From an uncultured Clostridium sp. (GTDB taxonomy: Bacteria > Bacillota > Clostridia > TANB77 > CAG-508), in the NCBI GenBank assembly GCA_948436975.1, contig CAOJJB010000008.1, positions 1-64,000 on the forward strand: 64,000 nucleotides of DNA, written 5' to 3'. The translations under genes and the position numbers were made by a program. Each line of letters starts with the position of its first letter. Position 1 is the stretch's first letter. The notes below the pieces were generated by a model, which saw only the letters and a program-made list of their open reading frames with translations, had not been told where the DNA came from and searched no databases. Of the stretch, positions 8,405 through 16,865 are shown in pieces.

Positions 8405-8775
8405 TTTCTATAATATTTTCCGTATCCATTTAATTTATATTTTTGTTCTCATGATTTATCAGAAAATATAATTCTAACTTTACTTACATACTATTTTATC
8501 TCTTTAATTTTTTAGTATACAAAAATTAGACCATTTTATAGACTAAAAGAAAATATTTTTTACATTTAATTACAAAACAAATTTAACATAAGCTATAAAA
8601 CTTATGTTTTCATTAATATATTTTTAAAATATAATACACACCTTTAATAAAAACATTTCTCTCTTTGTTTTTATTTTATATATAAAAATATATTTAATTT
8701 TACTCCGTACATTTCATAATTTAATATTTTCTAAATCATTTGAACTATTTTATTTTTATAAATCTCATTAATACT
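8405..8775 (-). other. Long 5' untranslated leader of RNase J
   Basis: No gene is visible here. Given the promoter at 8783-8811, the RNase J message would carry a leader of about 410 bases. It contains inverted repeats AACATAAG/CTTATGTT (8585-8592 with 8601-8608) and an AATAAAAAC/GTTTTTATT pair near 8646-8676, plus very AT-rich single-stranded stretches. A long structured leader suits feedback control by RNA decay enzymes. Confidence 0.55.
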
Positions 8776-8782
8776 GTTTATT

Positions 8783-8811
8783 ATTATACAATTATATTTA
8801 GCTAATGTCAA
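8783..8811 (-). promoter_or_regulatory. Promoter of RNase J
   Basis: Minus-strand -35 TTGACA at 8806-8811, 17-base spacer, -10 TATAAT at 8783-8788: a near-consensus sigma-A promoter, back to back with the plus-strand promoter at 8822. Confidence 0.85.
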
Positions 8812-8821
8812 GAATTTTCAC

Positions 8822-8850
8822 TTGCCCCAATTTATCTTATGTGATATAAT
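8822..8850 (+). promoter_or_regulatory. Promoter of the zeta-toxin-like pair
   Basis: -35 TTGCCC at 8822-8827, 17-base spacer, -10 TATAAT at 8845-8850. Ten bases separate its -35 from that of RNase J. Confidence 0.8.
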
Positions 8851-8875
8851 CATCAAAAATTAAAAGGGAAAAAAT

Positions 8876-9085
8876 ATGGATAATAATATAAAATTTAATT
8901 TAATTATTGAAAAATTAAATCAGAAAATAGCTTACCTAAATATAAAAATTTCTAAAGACAAAAATAACTTAAAACTCCAAAAACAACTTCATGATTTACT
9001 AATAGATAAAGAAAAACTTTATAAAGGAACTATTACAGATCTTGAAAATATAACTTTAAAATATGGAGAAACAAATAATGAATAA
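8876..9085 (+). CDS. Small helical protein, candidate antitoxin
   Basis: 69 residues, highly charged and helical, with leucine-spaced stretches (FNLIIEKLNQKIAYLNIKI, LQKQLHDLLIDKEKLYKG) that look like a two-helix coiled coil. No DNA-binding helix-turn-helix is visible, so it is not PezA-like. AAAAGGG lies before the ATG. Its last 8 bases overlap the next gene, so the two are translationally coupled. The role as an antitoxin or chaperone for the downstream kinase is inferred from position and size, by analogy with epsilon/zeta pairs; the sequence itself does not match epsilon in any way I can see. Confidence 0.7.
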   Translation: MDNNIKFNLIIEKLNQKIAYLNIKISKDKNNLKLQKQLHDLLIDKEKLYKGTITDLENITLKYGETNNE

Positions 9086-10088
9086 TTTAGAAGAATTAAC
9101 CTTAAAAATTGAAAAAATAATTTCTGATGAAAAAGCCCAAAATCCCGACATACAATATTTAGATATCTCACATGCTCCATTAATTGCTCAAATTATAAGC
9201 AACTATAATTTAAAACCTTCACAAAGTGATTTTCCTAATGCAGAAATGATATTTTTAGGAGCTCCAACTGGTAGTGGAAAAGATACTTTAGTAAAAAAAA
9301 TTGAATCTGACAATCCTAATAAAAATTTCGTAACTTTAAATATGGATATATTTAGATACTATCATAATGAACTTTCACAAGATCAAGAATATATCTCAGA
9401 TAAGGAGTATGCCTTAAAAACAAATCAAACTTCATATGAACTTTATTATATTATACAAGAAATTATTTTAAAAGAATTTCCTGGTACAAACATAATTGTT
9501 ACTGGAACTATGAGAGATTTAGAATGGGTTAGAGAAATTATTACTAGATATAAAACTGATTTGCAAACACATTACTCTACTAGCCTAGCAACCTTAGCTG
9601 TTCCAGTTAATGAAAGTGCATTTTCTATTTTTGAAAGATATTTAAGTATGGTAAATGAAAAAGGATTTTCTAACACTCCTTTACGATATACTGACTTAAC
9701 TTATCATAATGATACTGTAAAAAAATTTCTATCAAATATATACTTTTTTGAAGAAGAATTTCATAAAAACACTTCTTCTAGACTATTTGATAATATAAAA
9801 GTATATCGTAGAAATAATGATATATATGACACTTCTGAAGACACTTTAGTTTATGATAGTTCATCTAATAATGCTGCTAACTCTAATAAATGTGCTTTTG
9901 CTCATATTAATGAAATCATGTATTCTAGTGCAAATATTAGTGAATCTAGAATAAATAGATTACTAGATATTATAAAGCAAAATAGTAAGTATTTAAAATC
10001 TCAAAACTTATATAACAGTATAATAATGGATTTAAAAAAAGTTCTATCACAATTTGATAAAACTTCAAAAGATATTCCTCAATATTAA
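9078..10088 (+). CDS. Zeta-toxin-like P-loop kinase
   Basis: 336 residues. MIFLGAPTGSGKDTL (~53-67) is a Walker A loop. VTLNMDIFRYYHNEL matches the zeta segment with the catalytic Asp and following R/H. VTGTMRD corresponds to the zeta EGTxR strand with the Glu replaced by Thr, and LAVPVNESAFSIFERY to the zeta AVP...RY region. Zeta/PezT toxins phosphorylate UDP-N-acetylglucosamine and block wall synthesis. The start at 9078 follows GGAGAAA; 9063 is an in-frame alternative. About 100 extra C-terminal residues extend beyond the kinase. A toxin role is inference; a nucleotide or sugar kinase is the alternative. Confidence 0.75.
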   Translation: MNNLEELTLKIEKIISDEKAQNPDIQYLDISHAPLIAQIISNYNLKPSQSDFPNAEMIFLGAPTGSGKDTLVKKIESDNPNKNFVTLNMDIFRYYHNELSQDQEYISDKEYALKTNQTSYELYYIIQEIILKEFPGTNIIVTGTMRDLEWVREIITRYKTDLQTHYSTSLATLAVPVNESAFSIFERYLSMVNEKGFSNTPLRYTDLTYHNDTVKKFLSNIYFFEEEFHKNTSSRLFDNIKVYRRNNDIYDTSEDTLVYDSSSNNAANSNKCAFAHINEIMYSSANISESRINRLLDIIKQNSKYLKSQNLYNSIIMDLKKVLSQFDKTSKDIPQY

Positions 10089-10108
10089 TATTGAAGAATA
10101 TCTTTTTT
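10067..10108. terminator. Terminator after the zeta-like gene
   Basis: AAAAGATATTC pairs with GAATATCTTTT around a self-complementary centre TCAATATTAATATTGA, ending in a T run. It overlaps the stop codon at 10086-10088 and lies between convergent genes. Confidence 0.8.
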
Positions 10109-10119
10109 AGCATTAAATA

Positions 10120-11025
10120 TTATATATTTACAGTAGCACCTATTATACCAGCATCATTTTTAAAATATGCTGTAGTAATAACATGTTTTTCTTTATTAAA
10201 GGTACTATTTGGTTTATTTATCTCTTCAATTAATTTATTAAGTATTGGATGTCCTTCATAATATGAAAAACTTCCACCAAAACAAATAACCTCTGGTTCA
10301 AATATATCTATTAAATTACAAACACCTATTTTTAAATACTCTATAAATTCATTAATATCTTCTTGAATTTTATCATTATATTTTACCATTAATTCTTCTC
10401 TTAAATATTGTCCTGATATATCTGTACTATCTATATTTAGTGTATTTGTTATTTTAGTTTTTAAGGCTTTAATAGAACAATATCTTTCAAAACATCCATT
10501 TTTACCACAAGTACATTTTATGCCATCTTTTACTAAAGTCATATGGCCAAATTCAAATCCAGAATGCCTTTTGGGTTCTAATAAATTTCCTCCTATAAAT
10601 GCCGCTCCACCTATTCCAGTTCCAATATTTATAAATATACAATCTTCATAATTTTTCATTGCACCATAAACTTTTTCAACTAAAGCTGCACATTTTCCAT
10701 CATTTCTTATTTTAACTTGCAAATTATATTTTTCAATTAGTTTACTTTGTAAATCAAATTCTTTTAGTCCTAAATTCCAAGATGTTATTTTTCCTTCTGT
10801 TATGGTTCCTGGTGAAGCGATCCCTATTTTTTCTATATCCTGTAAAGATTTTTTATTTTTAACTAATAATTCATTAATAAGTTCGTCAATATTTCTTACT
10901 ATTACATTTTCAATATCTTTTTTATCCTCTTGCATAAAAAATTTTTCTACTGTATCTATTAATTTATGTTCTTCTACTAACCCAACTCCTATATGGCTTC
11001 CACCTATATCTATTCCTATTTTCAT
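10120..11025 (-). CDS. ROK family sugar kinase (glucokinase-like)
   Basis: 301 residues. MKIGIDIGGSHIGVGLV is the N-terminal ATP-binding DxGGT-type motif, and INIGTGIGGAAFIGG is the second phosphate loop. The ROK zinc site CTCGKNGCFERYCS lies around 165-180, preceded by GFEFGHMTL, where the conserved Glu and His bind sugar and metal. This is a cytoplasmic kinase for glucose or a related sugar. The start at 11025 has AAAGGAG just upstream; the longer frame to 11079 has none. It could also be a regulator-type ROK, but it has no DNA-binding N-terminal domain, so kinase is favoured. Confidence 0.88.
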   Translation of the reverse strand: MKIGIDIGGSHIGVGLVEEHKLIDTVEKFFMQEDKKDIENVIVRNIDELINELLVKNKKSLQDIEKIGIASPGTITEGKITSWNLGLKEFDLQSKLIEKYNLQVKIRNDGKCAALVEKVYGAMKNYEDCIFINIGTGIGGAAFIGGNLLEPKRHSGFEFGHMTLVKDGIKCTCGKNGCFERYCSIKALKTKITNTLNIDSTDISGQYLREELMVKYNDKIQEDINEFIEYLKIGVCNLIDIFEPEVICFGGSFSYYEGHPILNKLIEEINKPNSTFNKEKHVITTAYFKNDAGIIGATVNI

Positions 11026-11098
11026 TTGTATCTCCTTTATTATAAATATTAAATTAGACATATATACAACAAAATGCATATATGCCTTTATTTTTTGA

Positions 11099-11284
11099 CT
11101 ATTTTGAATTTGCTTTATCTAACATTTCATTCTCTTGTTTTTCTAAATAACTTTGCTCTATTCTATCTACAATTCCATTTTCTTGAAATATTACAAATGC
11201 TGTAACTCCTAATATCATTACCAATACTATCATTAATATTTCAAAATGTAAAAGTGTAAATGGAGCTCTTGATTTCATTATCAT
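11099..11284 (-). CDS. Pilin-like short membrane protein
   Basis: 61 residues: a short basic N terminus (MIMKSRAP), then FTLLHFEILMIVLVMILGVTAFVIF, then NGIVDRIEQSYLEKQENEM. This is the shape of a type IV prepilin N-terminal helix and its usual clostridial continuation NGI(I/V)xxA. The Gly before the cleavage site is Pro and position +5 is His rather than Glu, so processing by PilD is doubtful. It ends right after the helix and has no globular domain. Last gene of the PilM-PilO operon. It may be a minor component or a degenerate pilin. Confidence 0.6.
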   Translation of the reverse strand: MIMKSRAPFTLLHFEILMIVLVMILGVTAFVIFQENGIVDRIEQSYLEKQENEMLDKANSK

Positions 11285-11298
11285 TTTTACCCCTCCTT

Positions 11299-11808
11299 TT
11301 ATTTTGAACTTTTATTTTCAAAAAAAGTTCCTGTAGTTACATTACTATTTTCTTTATCTTCTGTAACTTTTGGAGTTTGTGATACTTCATTTTTTACTAA
11401 TTCATTTGTATTTACTTCATTTTCTATTTCATTTGTAACATTATTATTTTCTTCTACTATTGCATTCTTATTTTGCATATTCGAAACTGTTTCATCTTTA
11501 TTAGCATCTACTGTTTTTGAAAATGGGTCTTTTTTTCCTGTATTATATTCTTCATCTGTATTTATCGTTAAATCACTTTTATCAATACTATATGATCTTA
11601 CTAATTGATTTTCATTATTAGTATTTAAACTACCATTTTTTTGAATTTCATTTAACACTTGGGTTACTTCTTCATTTGTTTCATATTCAATTGAAACTAC
11701 TTCTTCTGTATTTTCAGAAACACAATCATAAAATAAAATTACTAAAGCAAACATTATTACTATTATTAATAATATTATAATAAACAATTCTTTTACTATT
11801 TTACTCAT
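11299..11808 (-). CDS. Membrane-anchored PilP-like protein
   Basis: 169 residues. One N-terminal membrane segment (FIIILLIIVIMFALVILFY, ~10-28) is followed by an acidic, Asn/Glu/Thr-rich low-complexity outer part. A short GKKDPF motif around 90 recalls the (K/R)DPF of PilP-type lipoproteins, but no lipobox is present, so the PilP comparison is weak. The start at 11808 follows AAAGG; the longer frame to 11823 has no ribosome site. It sits 14 bases before the pilin-like gene and after the PilO-like gene, which is the main reason to place it in the pilus complex. Confidence 0.6.
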   Translation of the reverse strand: MSKIVKELFIIILLIIVIMFALVILFYDCVSENTEEVVSIEYETNEEVTQVLNEIQKNGSLNTNNENQLVRSYSIDKSDLTINTDEEYNTGKKDPFSKTVDANKDETVSNMQNKNAIVEENNNVTNEIENEVNTNELVKNEVSQTPKVTEDKENSNVTTGTFFENKSSK

Positions 11809-11858
11809 TTTTATACCTTTCATAATTAATAGGTTTAATTTTCATTTGTTGAAATTAA

Positions 11859-12455
11859 TTATACATTATTACTATTAATTGGAACTTTTTTTACATCAAA
11901 ACTTGCTTGTAAATCATTTCCACTTTTTTCTAACGTAAAATTACTTATTTCAAAATGTAAATTATCATCACCTTCTATACTATATAAAAAATCAGTTATT
12001 GATATATATTCTCCTGTTACTCTAAATTTTAAATCACATATTATATATTCTGTTGAAATTGTAGTTTCTGTTGAATTTTTTAATACATCTAGATTTAAAG
12101 TAACACCTTTTTGTTTTGCATAATTTTCTATTGTTAAATATAGATTTTCAATATCCTGTACATTATATAAATTATCATCTGTTATTTCTCCAGATAAAAC
12201 TTTATTATCATATATTCCTTTTATGTCTTTATAGTTCTTTATACTCTCTTCTAATTTATATTTCTTTTCTTCATATTCTTTAGTATTTTTATAGTTTAAT
12301 TCAGATAATAATTCCCTTTTTTGGGCACTCAATTCTTCTACATTCTTATAACTATTTATTAATGTTAAATTACCAATTTTTATTCCTAAAAATATTATTA
12401 TAAAACACAATATAATTGAAATAATTAAAATTAATGTTAATATACTTTTTCTCAT
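11859..12455 (-). CDS. PilO-like type IV pilus assembly protein
   Basis: 198 residues. One N-terminal membrane helix (residues ~5-30), then a coiled-coil stretch (VEELSAQKRELLSELNYKN onward), then a small alpha/beta domain ending with strands such as LKFRVTGEYISITDFLYSI. This is the architecture of PilO, which pairs with PilN beneath the pilus machine. The start overlaps the previous stop by 4 bases (ATGA) and follows GGAG, so it is coupled to the PilM-PilN gene. Sequence similarity to PilO is low, and the call depends on architecture and neighbours. Confidence 0.7.
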   Translation of the reverse strand: MRKSILTLILIISIILCFIIIFLGIKIGNLTLINSYKNVEELSAQKRELLSELNYKNTKEYEEKKYKLEESIKNYKDIKGIYDNKVLSGEITDDNLYNVQDIENLYLTIENYAKQKGVTLNLDVLKNSTETTISTEYIICDLKFRVTGEYISITDFLYSIEGDDNLHFEISNFTLEKSGNDLQASFDVKKVPINSNNV

Positions 12456-14029
12456 GGCAAATCTCCTTCTATAATAATTTGAACAAGAGAATCATTTTTT
12501 TCATTAGTTGTGGATTGAATATTTGTTAATATTTGATCATTTTGTATTGCTTGTACAAAATAAGTTAATTGTTCAGATACTTCTGATATTGCTTCAATTT
12601 TTATATGTTTTTTTTCTGTATTTTTTATTGATGTAATTTGCACTTTTTGAGGAATTATAAACATTATTTTATTAAGTAAATTTGGTATAGCATCTTTATT
12701 TATAATTCTATTATTTTGCAAATCTTGATTATTATTTATTATATTTGCATATATATTTGTATAGCTCTCTATTTGATATATTTGATTTTCTATATTATTT
12801 ATTTGATTTGTTGTTTCTGTTAATTTTTCTTTTACAGCTTGAATTCTTTTATTATTATCACTTGCTATAATTCCACCTAAGCTTGTAAAACCTATAATTG
12901 TTATTAAAAATACAACTATTATTCTAAACAACATTTTTTCTTGTATAGTAAATTCATCTGTTTCTCTTTTATCATTTTCAAAATTTTCTCTTGATACTAT
13001 TATATTTTCTAAACTTTCGATTTTAGTTGTTGAAACAAAATTCAAATCTTTGTTTAAAAATCCTAATCCATCTAATGCAAGTGCTATTGCTGAATTTACT
13101 TCTATATATTCCTTAGTTGGTACTTTTAGTGAATTAGAATTTATAAAAAATGGTTTCAATATTTCACATTTTATATTTTTTAAATAATCTTGAAAATATA
13201 AATCTATATTACTTATTGTTGCACCTATACCTGTTATATATAATTTTGAAATTTTATCTTGAAAACTATTTAATAATATTTTTGTTTCTTTTGCTATTTG
13301 ATTAATAACAGGCATTACAAGATCTAAATACTCATTTTCATTTTTATCTAAACTTGTTACTTCATGATTATAAATTATAATATTTTTAAATACATCATAT
13401 GCTTTTTTCCACGATAATTCTAATGAATTTATTCTTTCTAATATATTTCCAATTCCTGCATCTAAAGTATCTACTCGAGTTATTTGTCCATCTACTATTG
13501 CTGTTATTTGTGTTTTACTTTCTATATTTATAATTGCAACATTTTCATTTGCTTCTACTCCTACAAGATTTGTTATACTTGTTGAAATTGGAGTTATTGA
13601 AGATAGTCTATATTTTGATAAAAGTTCTATTCTTTGTTCTATTTCTTTTTTACTTGCTGATATGTATAATGCCTTATATTTTTCATAGTCTTCTTTATTA
13701 TCCATTAGTAGATATCTTGATTCTATCCTTTTCTTATGATATCCTTTTTTATTACATAACATTTCAAATTCTATATCTAATGATTTAGTAATATCTTTTT
13801 TTTCCAATATTGCAAATACATCAAAATAATTATACATTTCTTTTGATATATTAATACTTATTGGAATTTTTGAACTATTGGTTTCAATAATAATTTTGCT
13901 TAAAGTTTCTTCTAAGTCTTCAAAAGTTTCTACATTGAAAGCTTCTATTTTTAATATGTCTTTATTTCTATTTACTTTTGCATATTTTATTAAATTTTTA
14001 TCTATATAAATTCCTAAACAGCTTGCCAT
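12452..14029 (-). CDS. PilM-PilN fusion protein, type IV pilus assembly
   Basis: 525 residues in two modules. Residues 1-~320 are an actin-like ATPase of the PilM/FtsA fold: LGIYIDKNLIKYAKV at the N terminus, VAIINIESKTQITAIVDGQ as phosphate loop 2, and LYITGIGATISNI as the adenosine loop. A membrane helix at ~370-395 (FRIIVVFLITIIGFTSLGGI) follows. Then comes a PilN-like part with a coiled coil (residues ~400-440) and a final small domain. In most species these are two genes, with PilM binding the cytoplasmic tail of PilN; a fusion fixes that contact. First gene of the operon, with GGAG before its ATG. Confidence 0.8.
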   Translation of the reverse strand: MASCLGIYIDKNLIKYAKVNRNKDILKIEAFNVETFEDLEETLSKIIIETNSSKIPISINISKEMYNYFDVFAILEKKDITKSLDIEFEMLCNKKGYHKKRIESRYLLMDNKEDYEKYKALYISASKKEIEQRIELLSKYRLSSITPISTSITNLVGVEANENVAIINIESKTQITAIVDGQITRVDTLDAGIGNILERINSLELSWKKAYDVFKNIIIYNHEVTSLDKNENEYLDLVMPVINQIAKETKILLNSFQDKISKLYITGIGATISNIDLYFQDYLKNIKCEILKPFFINSNSLKVPTKEYIEVNSAIALALDGLGFLNKDLNFVSTTKIESLENIIVSRENFENDKRETDEFTIQEKMLFRIIVVFLITIIGFTSLGGIIASDNNKRIQAVKEKLTETTNQINNIENQIYQIESYTNIYANIINNNQDLQNNRIINKDAIPNLLNKIMFIIPQKVQITSIKNTEKKHIKIEAISEVSEQLTYFVQAIQNDQILTNIQSTTNEKNDSLVQIIIEGDLP

Positions 14030-14171
14030 GTACTTTTCTCCTTTGTTTTATAATTTCAAATTACAATACTCGCAAAATTATATATTTATATGTATATTTA
14101 TATATTTTTTTACAAAAAAAGTCAATATTTTAGAAACTTTTATTATAAAATTTTATATAAAATTATAAACA

Positions 14172-16118
14172 TTAGATTTTCTCTTTTAAAATACCTTCTC
14201 TATATGCTTCTAAAAGTTCTTTTAAATCTTTTATTTCCTCTTCTATTTTTTTACCTATATCTGTATCTGCTACTCTTTTTCTTTCTATAATATTTTCCTT
14301 TAATATGATTTGTGTTCTAATATCTATTCCTTCTTCTATTGCCTTATTTCTTGATTCAAATGGTTCATTCATTGCTAAAACTAATCCATGTGAATTATAT
14401 GTTAAAGTATATCCAGCAATTCCAGTTGTAGGTTGATATGCTTTAGCAAATCCACCATCTATAACTATCATTTTTCCATTTGCTTTTATTGGACTTTCTC
14501 CATCTTTAGCTTTTACTGGCATATGTCCGTTAATTATATGACCTTCTTCAATATCTAAGTCAAACTCCTCTAAAATTTTATTACATATTTGTTCATTATT
14601 TATTAAACTATAATAATAATTTTTATTTTCTTTTTTCATTTCTTTATCTTCTAAAAAATATCTTTCAAATGTTGCTGCTTTATCTTTTCCAAATAATGGT
14701 GATTTTGGACCACACCAAAAATACCACATTAAATCAATCTCATCTTGTTTTTCATTATTATCTTCTCCAAAATAAGCTTTATGAGCTATATTTTCAATAT
14801 AATCTAATAGCTCTTTTCCTTTTAATTTTTTACCTAAAATCTCTACTTTATCAAAATTTCCATTTTGTTTCATTGGAATACATCCATGAAACAAAAGATT
14901 AGAATTAAAGTTTTCATATATATGTCCTTTAGCATATAAAAAATTAATATGTTTATTTAATTTTTCACTATGTATAAAAGAATTCTTTAATCTTTCTATA
15001 ATTTCTTCCTCTTCTTTTGTTAATTTATAAGGATCTTGTAAATCTAATGTTGGAAAATTTGTATCATTTAGTTTATATTTTTTTCCTTGTATACTTAATA
15101 TTCCATTTTTTAAATCAATTTTATCTAATAACAATCTGTCTTCCATTTTATATTCAGGATGTTTTTTTATAAGTCCTCCTTCAACTTTAAATTGAATAAT
15201 TGAAATTGCTTTTTGAATTTTAGCAAGAACTATTTTATCTGTATTACTATATTTAGATGACTCCTTGTTTTGTGGCATAAATTTTTCACAATCATCATTT
15301 TTGTATGTTTCTGTTGCAAAAATAGATAAAGGTCTAATATTAATACCATATCCTTCTTCTAATGTTGACAAATTATCATATCTACTACATATTCTTATTA
15401 CATTTGTTATACAAGCTTCATTACCAGCAGCTGCTCCCATCCAAAGTATATCATGATTTCCCCATTGAATATCTAAACTATGAAAATCCATTAATCTATC
15501 AATAATTATTGGAGCACCAGGTCCTCTATCATATATATCTCCAACAATATGAAGATGATCAATTGCCATTCTTTTTATTAATTCTGAAATTGCAATAATA
15601 AAGTTATCAGCTCTATTTAAGTCTATAATACTCTCAATAATCTGATAATAATATTGCTCCTTATTTTTATCATCACCTTGTAGATATATTAATTCATCTA
15701 TTATATAATCAAATCCTTTTGGCATTGCTTTTCTAACTTTAGAACGTGTATATTTTGAACTAACTGCTTTAGTTACTTCAATCAATTTATACAAAGTTAG
15801 TTTATACCATTCTTTTATATTCTCTTTTGATTTTTTTATTAAATTAAGTTTTTCTTCTGGATAGTAAATTAAAGTAGCTAAATCTTTTCTTTCATCTTCT
15901 GTTAAATTATTTTTATAAATATCCTCTATTTTGCTCTTTATTATTCCAGATCCATTATTAAGAATATGTATGAATGCTTCATATTCTCCATGTAAATCAC
16001 TCAAAAACAATTCTGTTCCTTTTGGTAAATTAAGTATTGCTTGTAAATTAATAATTTCTTCACTTACTTCTTGTATATTTTTATATGTTTTGCTTAATTG
16101 ATTTAAATATTTATACAT
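14172..16118 (-). CDS. fbp: Fructose-1,6-bisphosphatase class III
   Basis: Hydrolyses fructose-1,6-bisphosphate to fructose-6-phosphate in gluconeogenesis. 648 residues, normal for the class III (YydE/Fbp) type of Firmicutes. Metal-binding phosphoesterase motifs are in order: FLSDLHGEYEAF (~38-50), HIVGDIYDRGPGAP (~195) and WGNHDILWMGAAAGNEA (~218), with HGCIPMKQNG and IINGHMPVKAKDGESP near 400-560. AGAAAGGTGG lies before the ATG. It is a single-gene unit between the pilus operon and the divergent spoVA operon. Very sure. Confidence 0.96.
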   Translation of the reverse strand: MYKYLNQLSKTYKNIQEVSEEIINLQAILNLPKGTELFLSDLHGEYEAFIHILNNGSGIIKSKIEDIYKNNLTEDERKDLATLIYYPEEKLNLIKKSKENIKEWYKLTLYKLIEVTKAVSSKYTRSKVRKAMPKGFDYIIDELIYLQGDDKNKEQYYYQIIESIIDLNRADNFIIAISELIKRMAIDHLHIVGDIYDRGPGAPIIIDRLMDFHSLDIQWGNHDILWMGAAAGNEACITNVIRICSRYDNLSTLEEGYGINIRPLSIFATETYKNDDCEKFMPQNKESSKYSNTDKIVLAKIQKAISIIQFKVEGGLIKKHPEYKMEDRLLLDKIDLKNGILSIQGKKYKLNDTNFPTLDLQDPYKLTKEEEEIIERLKNSFIHSEKLNKHINFLYAKGHIYENFNSNLLFHGCIPMKQNGNFDKVEILGKKLKGKELLDYIENIAHKAYFGEDNNEKQDEIDLMWYFWCGPKSPLFGKDKAATFERYFLEDKEMKKENKNYYYSLINNEQICNKILEEFDLDIEEGHIINGHMPVKAKDGESPIKANGKMIVIDGGFAKAYQPTTGIAGYTLTYNSHGLVLAMNEPFESRNKAIEEGIDIRTQIILKENIIERKRVADTDIGKKIEEEIKDLKELLEAYREGILKEKI

Positions 16119-16345
16119 ATTTCCACCTTTCTATATTAAATAAAATTTATTTCAATAATTAAATTTTATTAGTAATTATATTTTTAAATTTATAAATACT
16201 TAATACTATTCCTTATAAATTATTATAAAATTCTAATTAAAAAATATGAATTATTTATGAATAATAAATGTATTTTTTGGAAAAATATATCTAGAAAAAA
16301 TATATTTAAAATTTATTTTTTATTTTACAATAAGGAGATGATTTT

Positions 16346-16810
16346 TTGAAACCTATACAAAGTAAAGAAGAATATCAATCATATGTAGATGATAAAACAC
16401 CAAATTCACCAATTTTAAAAAATTGTTTTAATGCATTTTGGGTTGGAGGATTAATTTGTGCAATAGGACAAATTATATTTGGATTTTGTCAAATGCGTGG
16501 TATAGATGAAACAAATTCCTATACAGTAGTTTCTATGACATTAGTTTTTGTAAGTGCATTTTTAACAGGACTTAATGTATTTAATAAAATTGGTAAATTT
16601 GCAGGAGCTGGCTCATTAATTCCAATAACTGGTTTTGCCAATTCAATAGTATCACCAGCAATGGAATATAAATCAGAAGGATATGTTATGGGAGTTGGTG
16701 CAAAAATGTTTACAATTGCAGGTCCTGTTTTAGTATATGGAATTTCAACAAGTATATTAGTAGGATTAGTTTACATTTTATTTCATACACAAAGTTTAAT
16801 TTTAGTATAA
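16346..16810 (+). CDS. spoVAC: Stage V sporulation protein AC
   Basis: 154 residues. Inner-membrane channel protein of the forespore/spore that moves dipicolinic acid in during sporulation and out in germination. Several membrane segments (FNAFWVGGLICAIGQIIFGF, VVSMTLVFVSAFLTGLNVF, GAKMFTIAGPVLVYGISTSI) and the conserved GAGSLIPITGFANSIVSPAMEYKSEG type loop of SpoVA proteins (split here for length). Start is TTG at 16346-16348, 8 bases after AGGAG; the ATG at 16338 closes after three codons, so TTG is the start. First gene of spoVAC-AD-AE. No clear sigma-G promoter was found in the AT-rich 227 bases upstream. Confidence 0.95.
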   Translation: MKPIQSKEEYQSYVDDKTPNSPILKNCFNAFWVGGLICAIGQIIFGFCQMRGIDETNSYTVVSMTLVFVSAFLTGLNVFNKIGKFAGAGSLIPITGFANSIVSPAMEYKSEGYVMGVGAKMFTIAGPVLVYGISTSILVGLVYILFHTQSLILV

Positions 16811-16865
16811 TACCTTTTTGTCTACTTTAGGACAAATGTTAATTTTAATATTTAAGGAGAAAATT

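Noticed and set aside
13534-13788. Plus-strand leucine-rich frames opposite the pilus and other genes
   Set aside because: They are antisense shadows of AT-rich coding sequence, with Leu/Phe/Tyr-heavy composition and no ribosome sites.
16201-16330. Possible sigma-G promoter before spoVAC
   Set aside because: TGAATA-like hexamers occur, but none has a CATNNTA -10 at the right distance; the region is too AT-rich to judge.
16818-16865. Upstream start for spoVAD giving 16 more residues
   Set aside because: The extra residues do not fit the family and the AAGGAG site is at the ATG at 16866.
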